Source: Tetrapyrgos nigripes
Taxonomy: Eukaryota; Basidiomycota; Agaricomycetes; Agaricales; Campanellaceae
Length of the DNA: 64,000 nt
Reading direction: 5' to 3'
Assembly: GCA_013368315.1 (NCBI GenBank)
Contig: JAACJM010000066.1
Location: forward strand, 62,001 to 126,000
Shown in pieces: positions 1 to 11,228 of the stretch; position 1 is the stretch's first letter, and each line of letters begins with the position of its first letter. The notes under the pieces were generated by a model that worked only from the letters and a program-made list of their open reading frames with translations, did not search any database and was not told the DNA's origin. Position numbers and translations under genes: made by a program.

Positions 1-698
1 TCGATTGGGCAATTGGTTTAAATCGTCCAACTGGTTCTATCCACCTGACTTGGTATTCCTTGTGATGGGTTCTCGGATCGACGATTGCAGGTTTCAAGGT
101 TTTTGTTTTCAAGTGAAGAACGGGAGGTTTTGCCGTGATACATGTTTCTGGACATCGAGTCATGTCTACCCGTGAGTTTGACCAGTCTATATCCGGATTA
201 TGTTCTTCCAACCAGTCGGTACCGAGAATTATATCATGATCCCCGATGTCCGTTACATAGAATTCGGCCTGTTCTTCATGGTACGCATTGCTGCCTCGAG
301 AATAGATACGAAGATTTTGGATTGTGTATTCCCGTACCCATCCCATGGTGTTTTCAGAACCGTCAACGTTTCGAACTGGGAACGGGTTTTTGATAGGGAG
401 GAGGGTGAGTTGGTTTCTTCGTGCGAATTGACTGTTAATGATTATGCCTTCTGCACCGCTGTCTATTAGAGCGTTTGCGTCGATTTTTCTGCCAGTAATT
501 TTGCCGATTAGTTCAGTTTTGAGTGTGATTGATGGTATCTGTTTATTGCGAGTGATTGCCGACATTCTTATTTCTGAAGGAAAGGTTCGCTCACAAGAGG
601 GGTATAACACACTATATCGATTGTTCTTTAACTGTCCGGTGTACTGTTTTACTCCTACTGACGACGTAGCAGAGGAGTGCTTTAAAAATCCAATTTAG
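1..698 (-). CDS. Pol N-terminus (aspartic protease), gypsy A copy 1, cut by window edge
   Basis: Read on the minus strand, this frame overlaps the end of gag in the -1 frame and stays open to base 1. It contains the retropepsin motif ALIDSGAEG and further on the conserved GTDWLEEHNPDIDW. It corresponds to 46521-47225 of copy 2. In the full element protease is followed by reverse transcriptase, RNase H and integrase. Confidence 0.85.
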
Positions 699-2191
699 AC
701 ATAATGTCCTTTAAATAGACGGTTGCTTGTTCCTTTTCCTCTCCTTCTAATCCTTTAACCCTATTTACCATATCGGAGATTTCCTTGATCGTGTTTCGAG
801 AAGTGGACGCCTGTGCCACCGTTGCCGGTGGAGGAGAGACGCGGTTTCGGCTGTTCGAATGGTGCGAGGAGGGAAGTTTCGGGAAGTGTTTTGAGACGAC
901 GCTCTCGGGAATGTCGGACACTCGTTGCTCATATGTCCAGTTTGTCTACATGCAAAGCATGCCCCTGCTTTTCGAAGTCGGTCCCTTTCATCAGGTGTCA
1001 GTTTAGGTGGCAAATTGAAAGACGAGTTAGCACCTGATCCCATGAGCGCATTGACGCTTGCTACCGTTCTTCCTTGAGACGGACCTGGGCTATTCTTTGA
1101 CGTTGAAGTAGTTTTCCAGCGTCCTTGTCTTTCTCGTTCCTTCAACCATTCTAAGTGAAGCCCCACAGCTCTCTCCTGATATTCATCGAAGTCTTTCCAC
1201 TTCGGATATGTCCTTCCAACTGCTTCTCGGAGTTTGGGTGGCAACCCGTCCTGATAGAATTCTAACAGTGCCGCCTCTCCAAAGTCAGATTCCTCTCCAT
1301 ATGTGTCGAAAATGCTGTTATAGCTACTGATATCCGTCCCCCTCATTCTGGCAAACTTGATCTTTGTTCTAGCCACATCTTCCGAGGCTAAAGGTTTGAA
1401 GTCCCTTTTGAATCGATCACGTATCTCCTTTAAAGTTATCCATCTCCGTTGATCTGGTGTAGCTTTCAACTCCTCATTTTCTTCATCTGCATCTCGTTCC
1501 GTCAATCTCTGCGTTGCCCAGTCTCCTCCTTTTTCTCCTGCGAAGAATGACAGAAATAATGCAACCTGACTTTCTTCGGTTGGGTACCTTCCTTCATTCA
1601 TGCGCAGGTAGTTGTTGAACTGGGCCAACCATCGTTTTGCCTCGCTACGTTCTCCGTTGAAGGTATCCGGTTTTCTCCCTCGTTCGGAAGTTCCGTTTAA
1701 TCCGATAGGAGGCGTGTCAGCCATGACTGAGTCGTTCGGGTCTGAAGGGTCTGGAGACGGAGGTGTAGGGGGGCGACGAGGGGCTACGGATGGTCCTTCG
1801 GCGGATGGAATGATGGGCGAGGAAGGTGGGGAAGTGGGATCGTTTGGTTCTGGTGGGTTATTTGAAGGTGTTTCTGGTACTGGGTTGGGTTCGGAAGGCT
1901 GGTTGGGCGTAGAAGTCCCTGGCCTGATCTGGTTCTAGGTTTTCGATGTGCTTTCTGAATCGCAAGTTCTTGGAGCTGGGTTATAACGTGCAGCCAATTC
2001 GGGAGTTCTACGTCGGTAAGTCGCTGAGTGTTGTACCTGTTTAGGCAAGGTTGATTTTTACACGAAACCCAAGGATTGTCGCCGTTTTCAGGAATATAGC
2101 AGGCGTCTCGGTTCGATGCGGGGTGGAATACGTGTGGTCGGTTGGCACAACGGAGATTCGGATCTGCAGATGCGGATCGTCGCTCAGTCAT
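682..2191 (-). pseudogene. Gag of gypsy A copy 1, frameshifted
   Basis: Gag starts at 2191 (MTERRSASADPN) and its proline-rich first part runs in one frame to about 1935. A single-base lesion there moves it into the frame of the main block (MADTPPIGLNGT at 1724), which holds the capsid-like core (KRWLAQFNNYLRMNEG) and the zinc knuckle CFACRQTGHMSNEC (CX2CX4HX4C). A second frame change near 830-860 leads to the C-terminal 79 codons ending at 682. Comparison with copy 2, whose frame breaks are elsewhere, shows the ancestral Gag was one ORF of roughly 500 residues. The product would form the virus-like particle and bind RNA. Confidence 0.85.
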
Positions 2192-2200
2192 ACACTGGTT

Positions 2201-2623
2201 TTATGAGAGGTAGTTGGGCCCTAGGATGTAGGAAGATGCTAGGCCGTATTCGGGGGAGGGTGCTGATGGAGAGTAGTCGACGTGTTCTTTGAGGAATAGA
2301 GGTCCTTGGATCTGAACCACAGTTTCTCCTGTGTTGAAGTCTTCTTTCACCGTTATGTATGAAAATGTTGAGAGGACTACGTCACCTGATGTAAGTTTCC
2401 ACACCCAACGTCTTGTACAAACGAAGTGTCGGTCAAGACTCCAAGGATCCGTTCGTAGTTGTCTTCCGTGAGAGACCGCGTATTCGGAGTACAGGAGGTA
2501 GCGAGGAAGGGGAAATGGAATCCGTTCGTAGTCTCGAGGAGTTTCAGGAGGTTCGATACGGACTCGGGGACGTGGGGCAGACAGAGTAAAACGTGGGGTA
2601 GGCAGAGTGAAAAGGGATTTCAA
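2201..2623 (-). CDS. Gypsy A upstream ORF (ORF0), conserved, function unknown
   Basis: An open frame of 140 codons lies between the LTR and gag and stops 9 nt before the gag start. The same frame is found in copy 2 (44560-44988), broken there only by one TGG-to-TAG change. From residue 12 onward the two proteins align without gaps, and most changes are conservative. Shared blocks include CTRRWV, SYITVKEDFNTGETVVQI and ILGPNYL. I do not recognise a domain. Conservation in two copies argues for a real product or an N-terminal leader of the Gag region rather than a chance frame. Confidence 0.6.
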   Translation of the reverse strand: MKSLFTLPTPRFTLSAPRPRVRIEPPETPRDYERIPFPLPRYLLYSEYAVSHGRQLRTDPWSLDRHFVCTRRWVWKLTSGDVVLSTFSYITVKEDFNTGETVVQIQGPLFLKEHVDYSPSAPSPEYGLASSYILGPNYLS

Positions 2624-2907
2624 TTACAGAACCGGTCGACCACCTTACTCGGGTTTAGCGAGTCTGGTATTACGTCTCGAGACTGTGTAGACGGGGGATG
2701 ACCTCGTGTAACTGCTCCTTGAGTAGTTCACGCCTGCCAACCTGTGAGGCTCCTCACACAGGGTAGAGTTGATGGGCTTTGGGGCACCGTAGGGGAAGGA
2801 TAGGATAGTAGGAAGGTCCAGTACGATGGTAACGGAGTAAAGGAGTTGAGAATAGAGATGAACAAGATAGAAGGGAAAAGACTCAAGTAGTGAGGTGGGT
2901 GTATGGG

Positions 2908-2917
2908 AGTTCGTTCA
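2908..2917 (-). promoter_or_regulatory. Candidate self-priming primer-binding site, gypsy A copy 1
   Basis: On the minus strand, 2 nt after the LTR end, lies TGAACGAACT. Its exact reverse complement AGTTCGTTCA lies inside the LTR (minus strand, 3096 to 3087). In the better preserved copy the same site sits about 32 nt downstream of a TATA-like TATATA, where transcription should start. This is the arrangement of Tf1/sushi-type self-primed elements. No tRNA-type site starting with TGG is present next to the LTR. Confidence 0.6.
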
Positions 2918-2919
2918 AG

Positions 2920-3437
2920 TGTCAAAGTTGTCGATACACTCGATAACCACCCAAGTCACACAATACGAGAAAGCCGGTTTACAAGAGAATAGATTGGTTA
3001 AGAGAGATAGAGAGATAGAGAGATAGAGAAAGAGTAAGCTGACTAGGCTCTACACTGCGTAGTAAAAGTACGGAGCGGAGACGAAGTGAACGAACTAAAG
3101 AATAGGTTACAAGGATCACAGGTATATAAGTAAAATATGAACAGATGGGAAAGAGTAAGTAATAGTAAACGGTGTCATGTGGAAATGTCAAGGGCGAGAG
3201 AATAATAAGTCAAATATGGATAGATGAAGGTACTGGATCACACGGAGTGATTGACAGTGAGAATGTCCATGGAGATAGGAATCGGAGGAGATAAGAATAT
3301 GAGTCATAGATCTAGAAAGATGGTAACTATAGACGATGATGAGAAATGGTTGATGTTTTATGGGTTTAGAGTGGGAATAGGTAGTAAAGGGAAAGAAATA
3401 GAAAGGAAAATGAATAGGCGGGAGACGATTCATGACA
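2920..3437 (-). repeat. 5' LTR of gypsy A copy 1
   Basis: 518-bp LTR. Read on the minus strand it begins TGTCATGAAT and ends with TTGACA, the same ends as the two 532-bp LTRs at 43905 and 51346. It carries small deletions relative to them. Its CT-rich simple-sequence tract lies near the inner end. Confidence 0.93.
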
Positions 3438-3900
3438 CTCTGACAAATTTGATCCTTCTGAGCTCCTGGATCTCAACGAAGGAGTGTACAGTCCCTCTTA
3501 CATTGAGCTTGTTCTATTGTAGTTTGGGGCCCTTTTGACATGTACCCGGAGTCCCGGACATCATTCTGAGCAACTTCCTCAAAGTCTTTGTACCAATAGA
3601 TGATGCCAACCACAATTATGAATCCTTTGATGATATCAATGTTATCCAGCCCAATACCAATCAGATTTCTGGCTGCTAAGCACTCTAACCCTAAGAAAAG
3701 TTAGGGGTATATATTTTGCTTTTTGTCGATTGATGTCAAGGACTTTCAAGATCATTCAGGAATACTCAGGTCTCCCCCTCATTCACCTCTGGTTCAGCAA
3801 CAAGGTGGATTTTCTGGTGTCCATTGGTGTCTATTTTAGTGATTTGCTAATGATCTTCATGCTATTGTTCCAGTTAGTCAGTCATTCCCCATAGATTGCA
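3438..3900. other. Interval between gypsy A LTR and DUF6534 gene; possible gene remnant
   Basis: No complete gene is visible. On the plus strand, short coding-like stretches follow the LTR directly (FDPSELLDLNEGVYSPSYIE near 3455, and DDINVIQPNTNQISG near 3640), separated by stops and frame changes. They may be the tail of a gene interrupted by the retrotransposon, but I cannot identify it. Confidence 0.3.
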
Positions 3901-5544
3901 TTAACAAGTACTGACCCTGGTAGAAATTGTATTATGAGACTCAGGTAGAGTAAACTCAATTGTACTCAAGTCAACTTGTGGAACTGGGCTGCTGTCCTTG
4001 TCTGTAACAACTAATTCTGCCATTTTGCAAAGGTTCTCCCGAGAATTGAGCAGGGCAACTAGACATATAAATGTTAGTCTCAGAATCTGGAGAACAGCCA
4101 ATGTTGAAGATGGGGAGCAGGCTTACACATTGTAATTGCATAGATTTTGCTCAAGTTGAGATAGAAAGGAGCCCTTGTTATTGAAATTAGACTTGGTCTA
4201 TCCCAAAGCTGGAACAAGTACCCAAAGACTTACCAGTACAGTTTTTCAATACCAGCAAAAAAGGTCGCGACAAAGCAGATTTGGCTGACCGTGGCAAGGA
4301 GACCACGAGTAACAATATACTGGACAAGTTTCTGGAGAAGATTATCTGTTCTGTGTCAGGACCACACCCAAAGTAAGTGCAAGTCAACATATAGGAAACT
4401 CAAGGAACTGTGTACTCACCTTTTGATTCCAATCTTCAAATGTAAAAAGTAGTAGGAAAGCTGAAGGGTTACAATAATATCTGCAATTGTTGCACAAGAA
4501 ATTTCAATGATCAATTTGATCTGGATTAGATTGAATGAAATTTAGTCTGGATGGCAGTGGAAATGTGGTCTTTGGCCCAACTCACCTGGTAGGAGGATGT
4601 TTGAAAAAGCTTGAATGATTTTCCCCCAGACAATTCAGCTGAAAGTAAAAGACCAGTCACTGTATCCAAAAACCTAATTATTCAGGAGCTCTTGAAATGT
4701 GAAAAGTCATAACACACCTAAAGCAACAGTTGACAGAATTCCCTGAAGCATGGATTATCATTAAGGACTTGCAGGCATCCATAATGAAATTCATTCTTAC
4801 AACGAACGCCAAAACAAAACAGGAATTTCCCACTGATTATAGGTCAAGTTAAAGAATACTTAATCAGAGATCACTTACTTAACCATATCCTGACCATAAA
4901 AAAGTAGTGGACACAAAATATGCTAACAGATGTCACTGCTTGGCCAATAACAGAGGATCTGTAGGGGTAAATCAGGGAGTGCTGAGATAACTTCCCCACA
5001 ATAAATGCCTTACAGGAGGATTTGACTGAGGCCTGACAAGTTTCCGAAATTTGTAACCTATTATGTTGGAAAATCGGGGTCAATTTAACAGCAATTACTT
5101 ACATATAGAAACTTCAGCTCACAAGATAATTGTGTAGAGCCTGAGCATTCATGCAAGAGAATACAAGCTCTATTGAACTACAGCAGGAAGTAAGTCATTT
5201 TCTTCTCATGCTCATAGACAGAAACCCTGACAATACCAATAGCACCTGTATTAGGAATCAGCCAGACTTATTATTAAGGAAAACAAATTGAAATGGAGCA
5301 CTCGCCAGTGTTCTTAATGTCCATTTATCGTGATTGTTGTTGACATATGTCCAGGATTGTGCAAGAATTATTCCAAGCAATCTGCCGAAGCAAAGGTAAG
5401 TCAAACATCGTGCTGAGGACAAGGCTGGAAGACATACAGGAAAGAAATGATGACACCTATATAAATCCCATCAAATGGCTTGGAAATGTCTACCCCCAGC
5501 GGAATGGAACTTGAAGCTGAAGGGGAGCTTTCCTGTTGCGTCAT
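3901..5544 (-). CDS. DUF6534-type seven-transmembrane protein
   Basis: A multi-exon gene encoding an integral membrane protein of the agaricomycete DUF6534 type; its biochemical role is unknown. The start at 5544 is in good context (ACC ATG A). The first six exons join in frame: 5544-5438, 5381-5306, 5245-5226, 5177-5123, 5057-5014 and 4958-4879. They give GIYIGVIISFLLLGIILAQ, HNYLVTNFGNLSGLSQIL and HYFFMVRIWL, the usual helix pattern. Downstream, TDNLLQKLVQYIVTRG with following helix residues (near 4355-4235) and KIYAITMFALLNSRENL match the DUF6534 C-terminal domain. The exons between about 4800 and 4360 are uncertain. A hydrophilic tail ends at the TAA at 3901. The intron at 5305 has a GC donor (GCGAGT). 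The gene lies beside a gypsy insertion but looks intact. Confidence 0.8.
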
Positions 5545-5851
5545 GGTGGTATAGCACTGGTGCTTCTGGTGCATCAGTTTCAATTTTCAAAAACATACAT
5601 ATATGTAGGCAAAAGATGCATCTGTATCCCACGGTGCTGATCCTGCGGAACAGCTGCACACCTATCTGTCTGTCGAGCGTCCCGCACAATTCAAATCATT
5701 CTGACGAGGAAAATGTGGGCCACCGCTGCGTGTGGCACGAGAACTAGGCCCAAATTTAGTGATTGGTGATGGCGGGAATTGCCAGCCAATCAGGAGGTAG
5801 ACTTAATGAGCATAGCCACACGCCGAAACGACGTGTGTAAGAACGAGTCCC

Positions 5852-6092
5852 TTAAAAGGGCCTCGTAATGGCTACGACCACCAGATCAATATCAGGATCT
5901 GCCAAGATTTCTTCGGCTCCAGTCGCTCTCCCTGACCTTGATATCTTTGCCTGTATTGACTGACCCAAGCTCAGAATACTTCGCACTGTTTGTAGCTGAG
6001 TCGGGATTACTCGTGGATACTGCGACGTTGTATTCGGAGGAGAAAGCTGGTTCAAAGAGAGGAAGAGCGACTGTCCTTGAGGCACATTCAGA
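5852..6092 (-). pseudogene. Truncated duplicate of Gfo/Idh/MocA oxidoreductase exon 1
   Basis: The minus strand matches the first exon of the neighbouring oxidoreductase gene: the blocks TSNPDSA, KYSELGS, GKDIKV and ATGAEEILADPD recur, but in more than one frame. The nucleotide-binding start (GFIGLSSQGW) and everything after the ITRPF region are missing. It is a partial tandem duplicate in the same orientation, 200 bp beyond the parent's stop, and cannot make a working enzyme. Confidence 0.75.
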
Positions 6093-6300
6093 AGGCCGCG
6101 TAATCTCGCTGTGTTCAGAGCGCTATATAAATATGTGCCTGCTGTCAAACGTTTGCCGCATGAAAGGGCGTCGCGAAGTCACTGGTATACGAGGTCAACT
6201 TCCGGTCTTCATCTTTGAGCTTTCATTGTTGCAAAGTCCAGGCCTTGTTATAATAAAAGTCATGAATTGCACCTATACATCGAACTCACTGCAATATCAT

Positions 6301-7536
6301 TCATACATCACTAAGAACAATCCTCTTACCCGTAGCCCCGCTCTCCTTGATAGCATCGACCACCCGCCTGTTTCTCAACGCGTCCTCAAGCATCGCGTAT
6401 TCCCCAACTCGTCCATTCCGCAAAAGCCTCCCAAGCCCTTCTAACCGTGCCCAACGTATCGCCATCCTTCTCCAGCTCAATCTTCTCCCCGTTCAAGTAT
6501 ACATCAGGGTCGAAGGACGAGAAAATAATATTCTTGGGATCTTCAACGCGAATATTTCCTTCTTCGCCGTCAATCAACCATAAGAACCCAATACCATTCT
6601 TTGCTACACCGGACTGGATGTGAAAGTTGAAAGCAGCGCCACTCTGGAGGAGGCCTGACACGATGCCTTGAGTGGGAATGGTCTGAGGGGCTCTATTCTC
6701 GGTGGGAGTGAAGTCTTTCGGATCGAGAAGTACGGCTTCGGGAAATTGATTGAGAGTGGTCGCTGTGAGAGAGGCGATCGGACCAAGAACGTGTTGCAGC
6801 ATTTCTAAAGCATGTCCTCCGCCAATGTCGATTAGGCCAGCACCATTGGAAGCGTCCAAAACATATGTCCAACCCGGGAGAGTGTATTTGCCGTAGCTTG
6901 GTAAGGTGATTGATACGAGCTAGATAAACGTTAATGAGTGAAATCTCAGATGCAGAGGCGGACGAGGAGACTGACTAGTGTGGAGGATAGGACTCGTCCA
7001 ATCTTGCCAGCATCAACAAGCGACTTCACCTAGAGAAACATGAGCGACCGAATGACATCATCAAGCATATATCGCTCACCTTCCTGGCAAATAGGGCTTG
7101 GCGGAACTGCGTCCCAACAACGGTCTTGATACCCTTCCTCTTCGCCGCCTCATACAATTCCTCTGTCTCTTTGGCATTCTTACCGCTGGCCACTCCAAAA
7201 ACAAGTCCTTTCCAGCCTCAATGACCTTCAATGCAGCGTCCCTGTGCAGCATCGTTTTGATGGACACGGCCACCATATCGACATCAGGGTCTGCAGAGAT
7301 TTCTTCGGCTCCCGTCGCACCATGGTATGACTTGACCTTGATGTCTTTGCCTGTAGTGTAGAGCCAAGCTCAGAGTACTTCTTTGCACTCTCTGCAGCTG
7401 AGTCGGGATTACTCGTGGCAACTGCGACGACGTTGTATTTGGAAGTGAGAGCTGGTTCGAAGAGAGGGACAGCGAGTGTCCTCGCAGCCCACCCTTGAGA
7501 GGACAGGCCAATGAAACCGAGGCGAATGGGAGCCAT
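6301..7536 (-). pseudogene. Gfo/Idh/MocA-family oxidoreductase (GAL80-like), frame-broken
   Basis: Family members bind NAD(P) and oxidise or reduce sugars and related compounds; GAL80-like members can act as regulators. The start MAPIRLGFIGLSSQGWA (7536) holds the Rossmann GxxGxxxxG-type motif. GKDIKVKSYHGATGAEEI and AGKDLFLEWPA (the family EKP/EWP region) follow. After a 50-bp intron (7030-7079) comes VKSLVDAGKIGRV, then a second intron (about 6920-6973) and the C-terminal domain with DIGGGHALEMLQH and WEAFAEGRVGEYAMLED, ending at 6301. Three single-base frame shifts break the frame: near 7355, 7185 and 6408. Two are missing bases, one an extra T. Either the gene is dead or the assembly has errors; the protein is otherwise well conserved over full family length (about 370 residues). 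Confidence 0.75.
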
Positions 7537-9029
7537 GCTGGAGATGGGTTGGGAAGAATTGAGATGATGTGGTCAGAACAGTGACACCTTATATACACAC
7601 TCGGCCCATTACTGGCAGCAGTATATACTTCGGAGTCGGGAGATAGACGTTTGGCAACGGCACGAGTACTATACGAGAAGAGGCTGGCGTAATAGACGTG
7701 CCAACGAAGCCGACAAGTTGCGTTGTCCAACATAACTCGCCGGCTGGCTGCACATCTCATGTCAGGACACAGTCAGAAGTACCTGCATTATCGAGTTTAG
7801 TTTCCCTTCCACTACCGAGTTAAAGAGCGATGCACCGTAGATTTTCTACAGCATTTGATTGCTTAACCATTGGAATTTGGCGACTGAGTATCCCAGCCGA
7901 CCGGTACCAACTGTATTGTTTCTGGTCCTCACAATTGACTCTGAGGTGGCCAAGTCTCAAGTGATCTTCGGTGTCCTGGCCTAGAAATAAAAGCTCAGAG
8001 CTTTCAGAACAAACTACAGAGACTGTGGTAGCGGAGCCCGGTGTTTGGATGAGTGGAATGGATTGAGGAGGTACCGGCAAATTTTTGTTCCGTATGTTTG
8101 TCTTGAAAGCTATTGCCAAACATTTACGCTTTCACTTTGGTCCTCACTTCACATTTCCTTCCATTGCCGAATGCTTTGAACAAGCATCCGACATTCCTAC
8201 GTCCTTTGCTCCTGCTACATCCACGTTTCTCCTTCTCACTCGAGCAGCCTCCAAGCTCTGTCGCAACTCGACGGCCAAGGTTTTCAACTCGCGAGCCTGC
8301 CATGATCAATGCCATGTCCAGCGACGGTTGGTTCAACGACGTTTTACAAGAAGAATGTAGTACCACTCAGTTTGCTCGTCATGCTTCTAACTACCTAATT
8401 AGAGTCTCTGTCAACTTTTACTTCCTGACCAGAGCATGTGCATTCCGCTCTCTGAGTTTCAGCCTCGGTTTTAAAAAATTTCAGTATAAATATATTAATC
8501 TATTTGGCTGAGGCCTATCCTCCTTAGCCTCACACGGTTTCCAACTTAGAAGTATTTTATCGAAATACGCCACTAGACTGCCCAGGTCTCTTCTCCCGAC
8601 TTTGAATGGTACCGCATCTGAAGACACGCGTTTTCTCCACTCAAACGCCGCTGCTTGGCTTTTTACGCAGTCGAGACATGCACGCGTCGTCTCGTCTCAT
8701 TGCGACTTTTCTTCGGATATTTCTTATTCTTTTCAGTTGTTTCGATATCCGCAGTCTGCGCACGGTTCTTCTGGCTCAAGGTCCTAAGCTCGCTGTATCC
8801 TAGATGCTCACTTCCGCCGCCTGACAGATTCTAATACCGCAGTACACGGTGCGGTCATTAGCAACGATTATACCCGCCCGATTTCCAGGTACTTAAGCCC
8901 GTACATCTCTGACGCAAAGCTCAGGTTCCTCCTAGGTCCTACTACCAGCTCTCAGGCTACTTGCATTGGCTCTTTCTTTCAACTTGGTCTCTACCGCAGC
9001 CACTCTTTGCTTCTAAAATTATTACTACT
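7537..9029. other. Intergenic interval
   Basis: This stretch lies between two divergently transcribed genes and must contain both promoters. Short open frames (for example 8113-8511 and 7820-8119) show no recognisable domain or intron-exon logic. No repeat or RNA gene was recognised. Confidence 0.5.
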
Positions 9030-9926
9030 ATGGCGCCTACACTCCTTTCTCGTCTCGCTACCTTCATCTCCGCCTCCCTCTTCGTGGGCACCATCCTCGT
9101 AAGCGCCCGTACCAAACACGGTGTATATCATTACCAACGCGGAGACTCCTTCGTTGGATAGACCTGGATTGACGCCTATTGGATTGCAGAGGGCTGATGT
9201 TTGTATTCCTGAGGTCAGTGCTTCAAGACCAGATTCTTACTTGCACATTGGCAACTCACTGACTGCAATTTGGAATATGTATACGCATCGATACCATGCA
9301 TATACACGTATACAGATCTTCCAAAACTTCAACATCGGAATGATTCTCTCTTGCAGAACCGATAAAGACGGTGAAGAAGGCTTGAATTGTCCCGCTGCTC
9401 AGAGGACTGCTCAGCCTCTTGCGAATTTGTTGGGTTTGAATCTCACCTTTTGGTGCGTAATTTATTTATCTCTTGGTACCTTTGAGTGCCTTGATACTTT
9501 TTGAGACTCACCTAGATTCACAGTGGTACCGGTGAAGAATCCAACGATGAATGCGCCAGTAACAGGATGAGGACTTTTGCGAAGAATAGTACTCAAAATA
9601 TTCTGATCGTTTGGGTGAGTATACGCGTCAAATCCCTTCCGGGTGCCTTAATTCCTATTGATCCTCGACGACAGGATGCCTCTGGAATGGACGATCTCCT
9701 CGAAAACATCGACGTCGATTTCCCTGATGACGAGGAGGATGATGACGACGATGACGAGGACAGTCTTGGAACGCAGTAAGTGCAGCTACCGTCCCCCTCG
9801 AGAGCAGTGTTAACGCTTTTATCATCTAGTCCAGACGTCATTCTCACCGCTACCAAGAGTACCATCAAGTTCCAGACTTCGATGAATTGCACTGGTATTG
9901 ATGGACAGGCGGAGGGCTCATTCTGA
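9030..9926 (+). CDS. Small secreted phosphoglycerate-mutase-like protein, one frame break
   Basis: The start MAPTLLSRLATFISAS at 9030 begins a typical signal peptide. It is followed by VYIITNAETPSLDRPGLTP, IGMILSCRTDKDGEEGLNCP, a helix AAQRTAQPLANLLGLNL, CASNRMRTFAKNSTQNILIV and an acidic Asp/Glu run (about residues 150-165). It ends CTGIDGQAEGSF before TGA at 9926. Introns follow GT-AG rules near 9213-9355, 9451-9523, 9614-9674 and 9778-9832. The layout resembles small fungal proteins with a histidine-phosphatase fold, but the catalytic RHG is replaced by TNA, so enzyme activity is doubtful. The signal-peptide frame and the next block differ by one base near 9119: a sequence error, a missed micro-intron or a real lesion. 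Confidence 0.6.
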
Positions 9927-11228
9927 TTCCTTGAAACTTTTAGCTACAAAGCGCTGAGCCTGAGCGATGCCGCCAATGTCGAATCAACGGTTGTTTCAGG
10001 ACTGAGGACCATTCACCTTGTATTCGTCCCTCTATTTAGGTTTCGTTCATTCTGAAGCTCTTGTTGGCCGAAGAACTTCTATTCAGACTCTGATTCTAAA
10101 TACTCACATTCTTTCTGAATTGCTGTTATTGTTTTCTTGTACACAGTCTGTACACTTTCGGTCGTTTGCGATGGATTCAAATTTCTTGTGTTTTAAAATT
10201 ATTCAGAATCACAACCAAATACAACATTCGCTTGATAACCTGAACTGTGAAAGCATCGTCCCAAGGTGAAATAAACAGAAATCGAGCATAAGATAATTGT
10301 TAAGAGAAGCTGAGATAGCAGAGATAATTGTGTCGAGAAAGGAGCAGCAAGTGAGTTTCTTCATCAGTCTAATGGACGTTGACTCTGATGTGCACACGCT
10401 TTACGTTTCGAACAATATGATGAGAAGAATGAGCAAGAAGTGCTTGATTATCACAACATACAAAGCGTATTGGAAAAGGAACTTTGAAAGACAGCTAGTA
10501 GACATATCCAGTATGGTGGTTCGGCGCGGGCTCAATGATTTGAACGCGTCCCCAACGCAAGCCTTTCATCCTTGGCATTACTGCAATTGCAACAAAGGAT
10601 TGTCAAGTCCCGATGCTATCTATGACTTCCTTGCTATTCTTCTGATACCTTTGAGTGCAGTCTGCCATAATGACGCGTTACAGGGTCAGAGAAAAAACGT
10701 GGAAACAATGACACATGCACTTACATCGGATTGTGTTGGCGACCCTAATAGATGTTGGAAGGAAAGGACGTGACAATACCGCATGAAGGCAACCAAAGTG
10801 GCGAAGATTTGTGTTGCGGACACTTCCTCGCAACAACAAAGACGGATTGTACGGGGATCATGTCAGTGGAACGAGTGAAGGAGCTGGTTTTGAGATTGGG
10901 CAGTATTTATTTATACACTGCAGGAAATACTGAGTGACAACCAAGAACAAATAGTATTGTCCCATTGAGCGTGAAAGACCCATTATCGTGGGTTCAAAGG
11001 CGGCCAAAGCAGGATAAAAATCTCAGCAGCCTTTGACCGATTTATGCAAAGAAATGTAGAGTGTGCGCACTATAAACCTGCACAAAGGCTCAGATGATGG
11101 CGGTCAGACGCGTGAACACGTGGCCGCGTGCCCGCATAATTGGAGGCTTGTGATTGGATTTGGAAACCGGTGACATTAACGGAAAGGGACGCGGAACGGG
11201 TTGATCTCTTCTCTTCTCTACTACCGTC
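9927..11228. other. Intergenic interval with one unexplained open frame
   Basis: No gene can be supported. An open frame at 10297-10773 (+, 158 codons) has no recognised domain, no signal peptide and no intron boundaries. The last 200 bp before 11229 should hold the promoter of the ETF-QO gene. Confidence 0.45.

Larger units (their letters stand above)
1..3437 (-). mobile_element. Ty3/gypsy chromovirus family A, copy 1 (5' part only)
   Basis: This is the 5' portion of an LTR retrotransposon read on the minus strand: LTR at the right end, then a small ORF, gag, and the protease start of pol, which leaves the window at base 1. Gene order and sequence match the full-length copy at 43905-51877, so the missing reverse transcriptase, integrase and 3' LTR should lie to the left of the window. 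The bases just outside the LTR (3438-3442, CTCTG) should reappear at the other end if the copy is complete. Confidence 0.95.

Noticed and set aside
7284..7760. 158-codon minus-strand frame over the oxidoreductase start
   Set aside because: Overlaps the 5' untranslated region and exon 1 in another frame; the Rossmann frame is the real one.
9593..9892. Minus-strand open frame with a serine run
   Set aside because: It is the antisense of the Asp/Glu run of the secreted protein gene.
10297..10773. 158-codon open frame between host genes
   Set aside because: No domain, no splice logic and no context support it. It may be chance.
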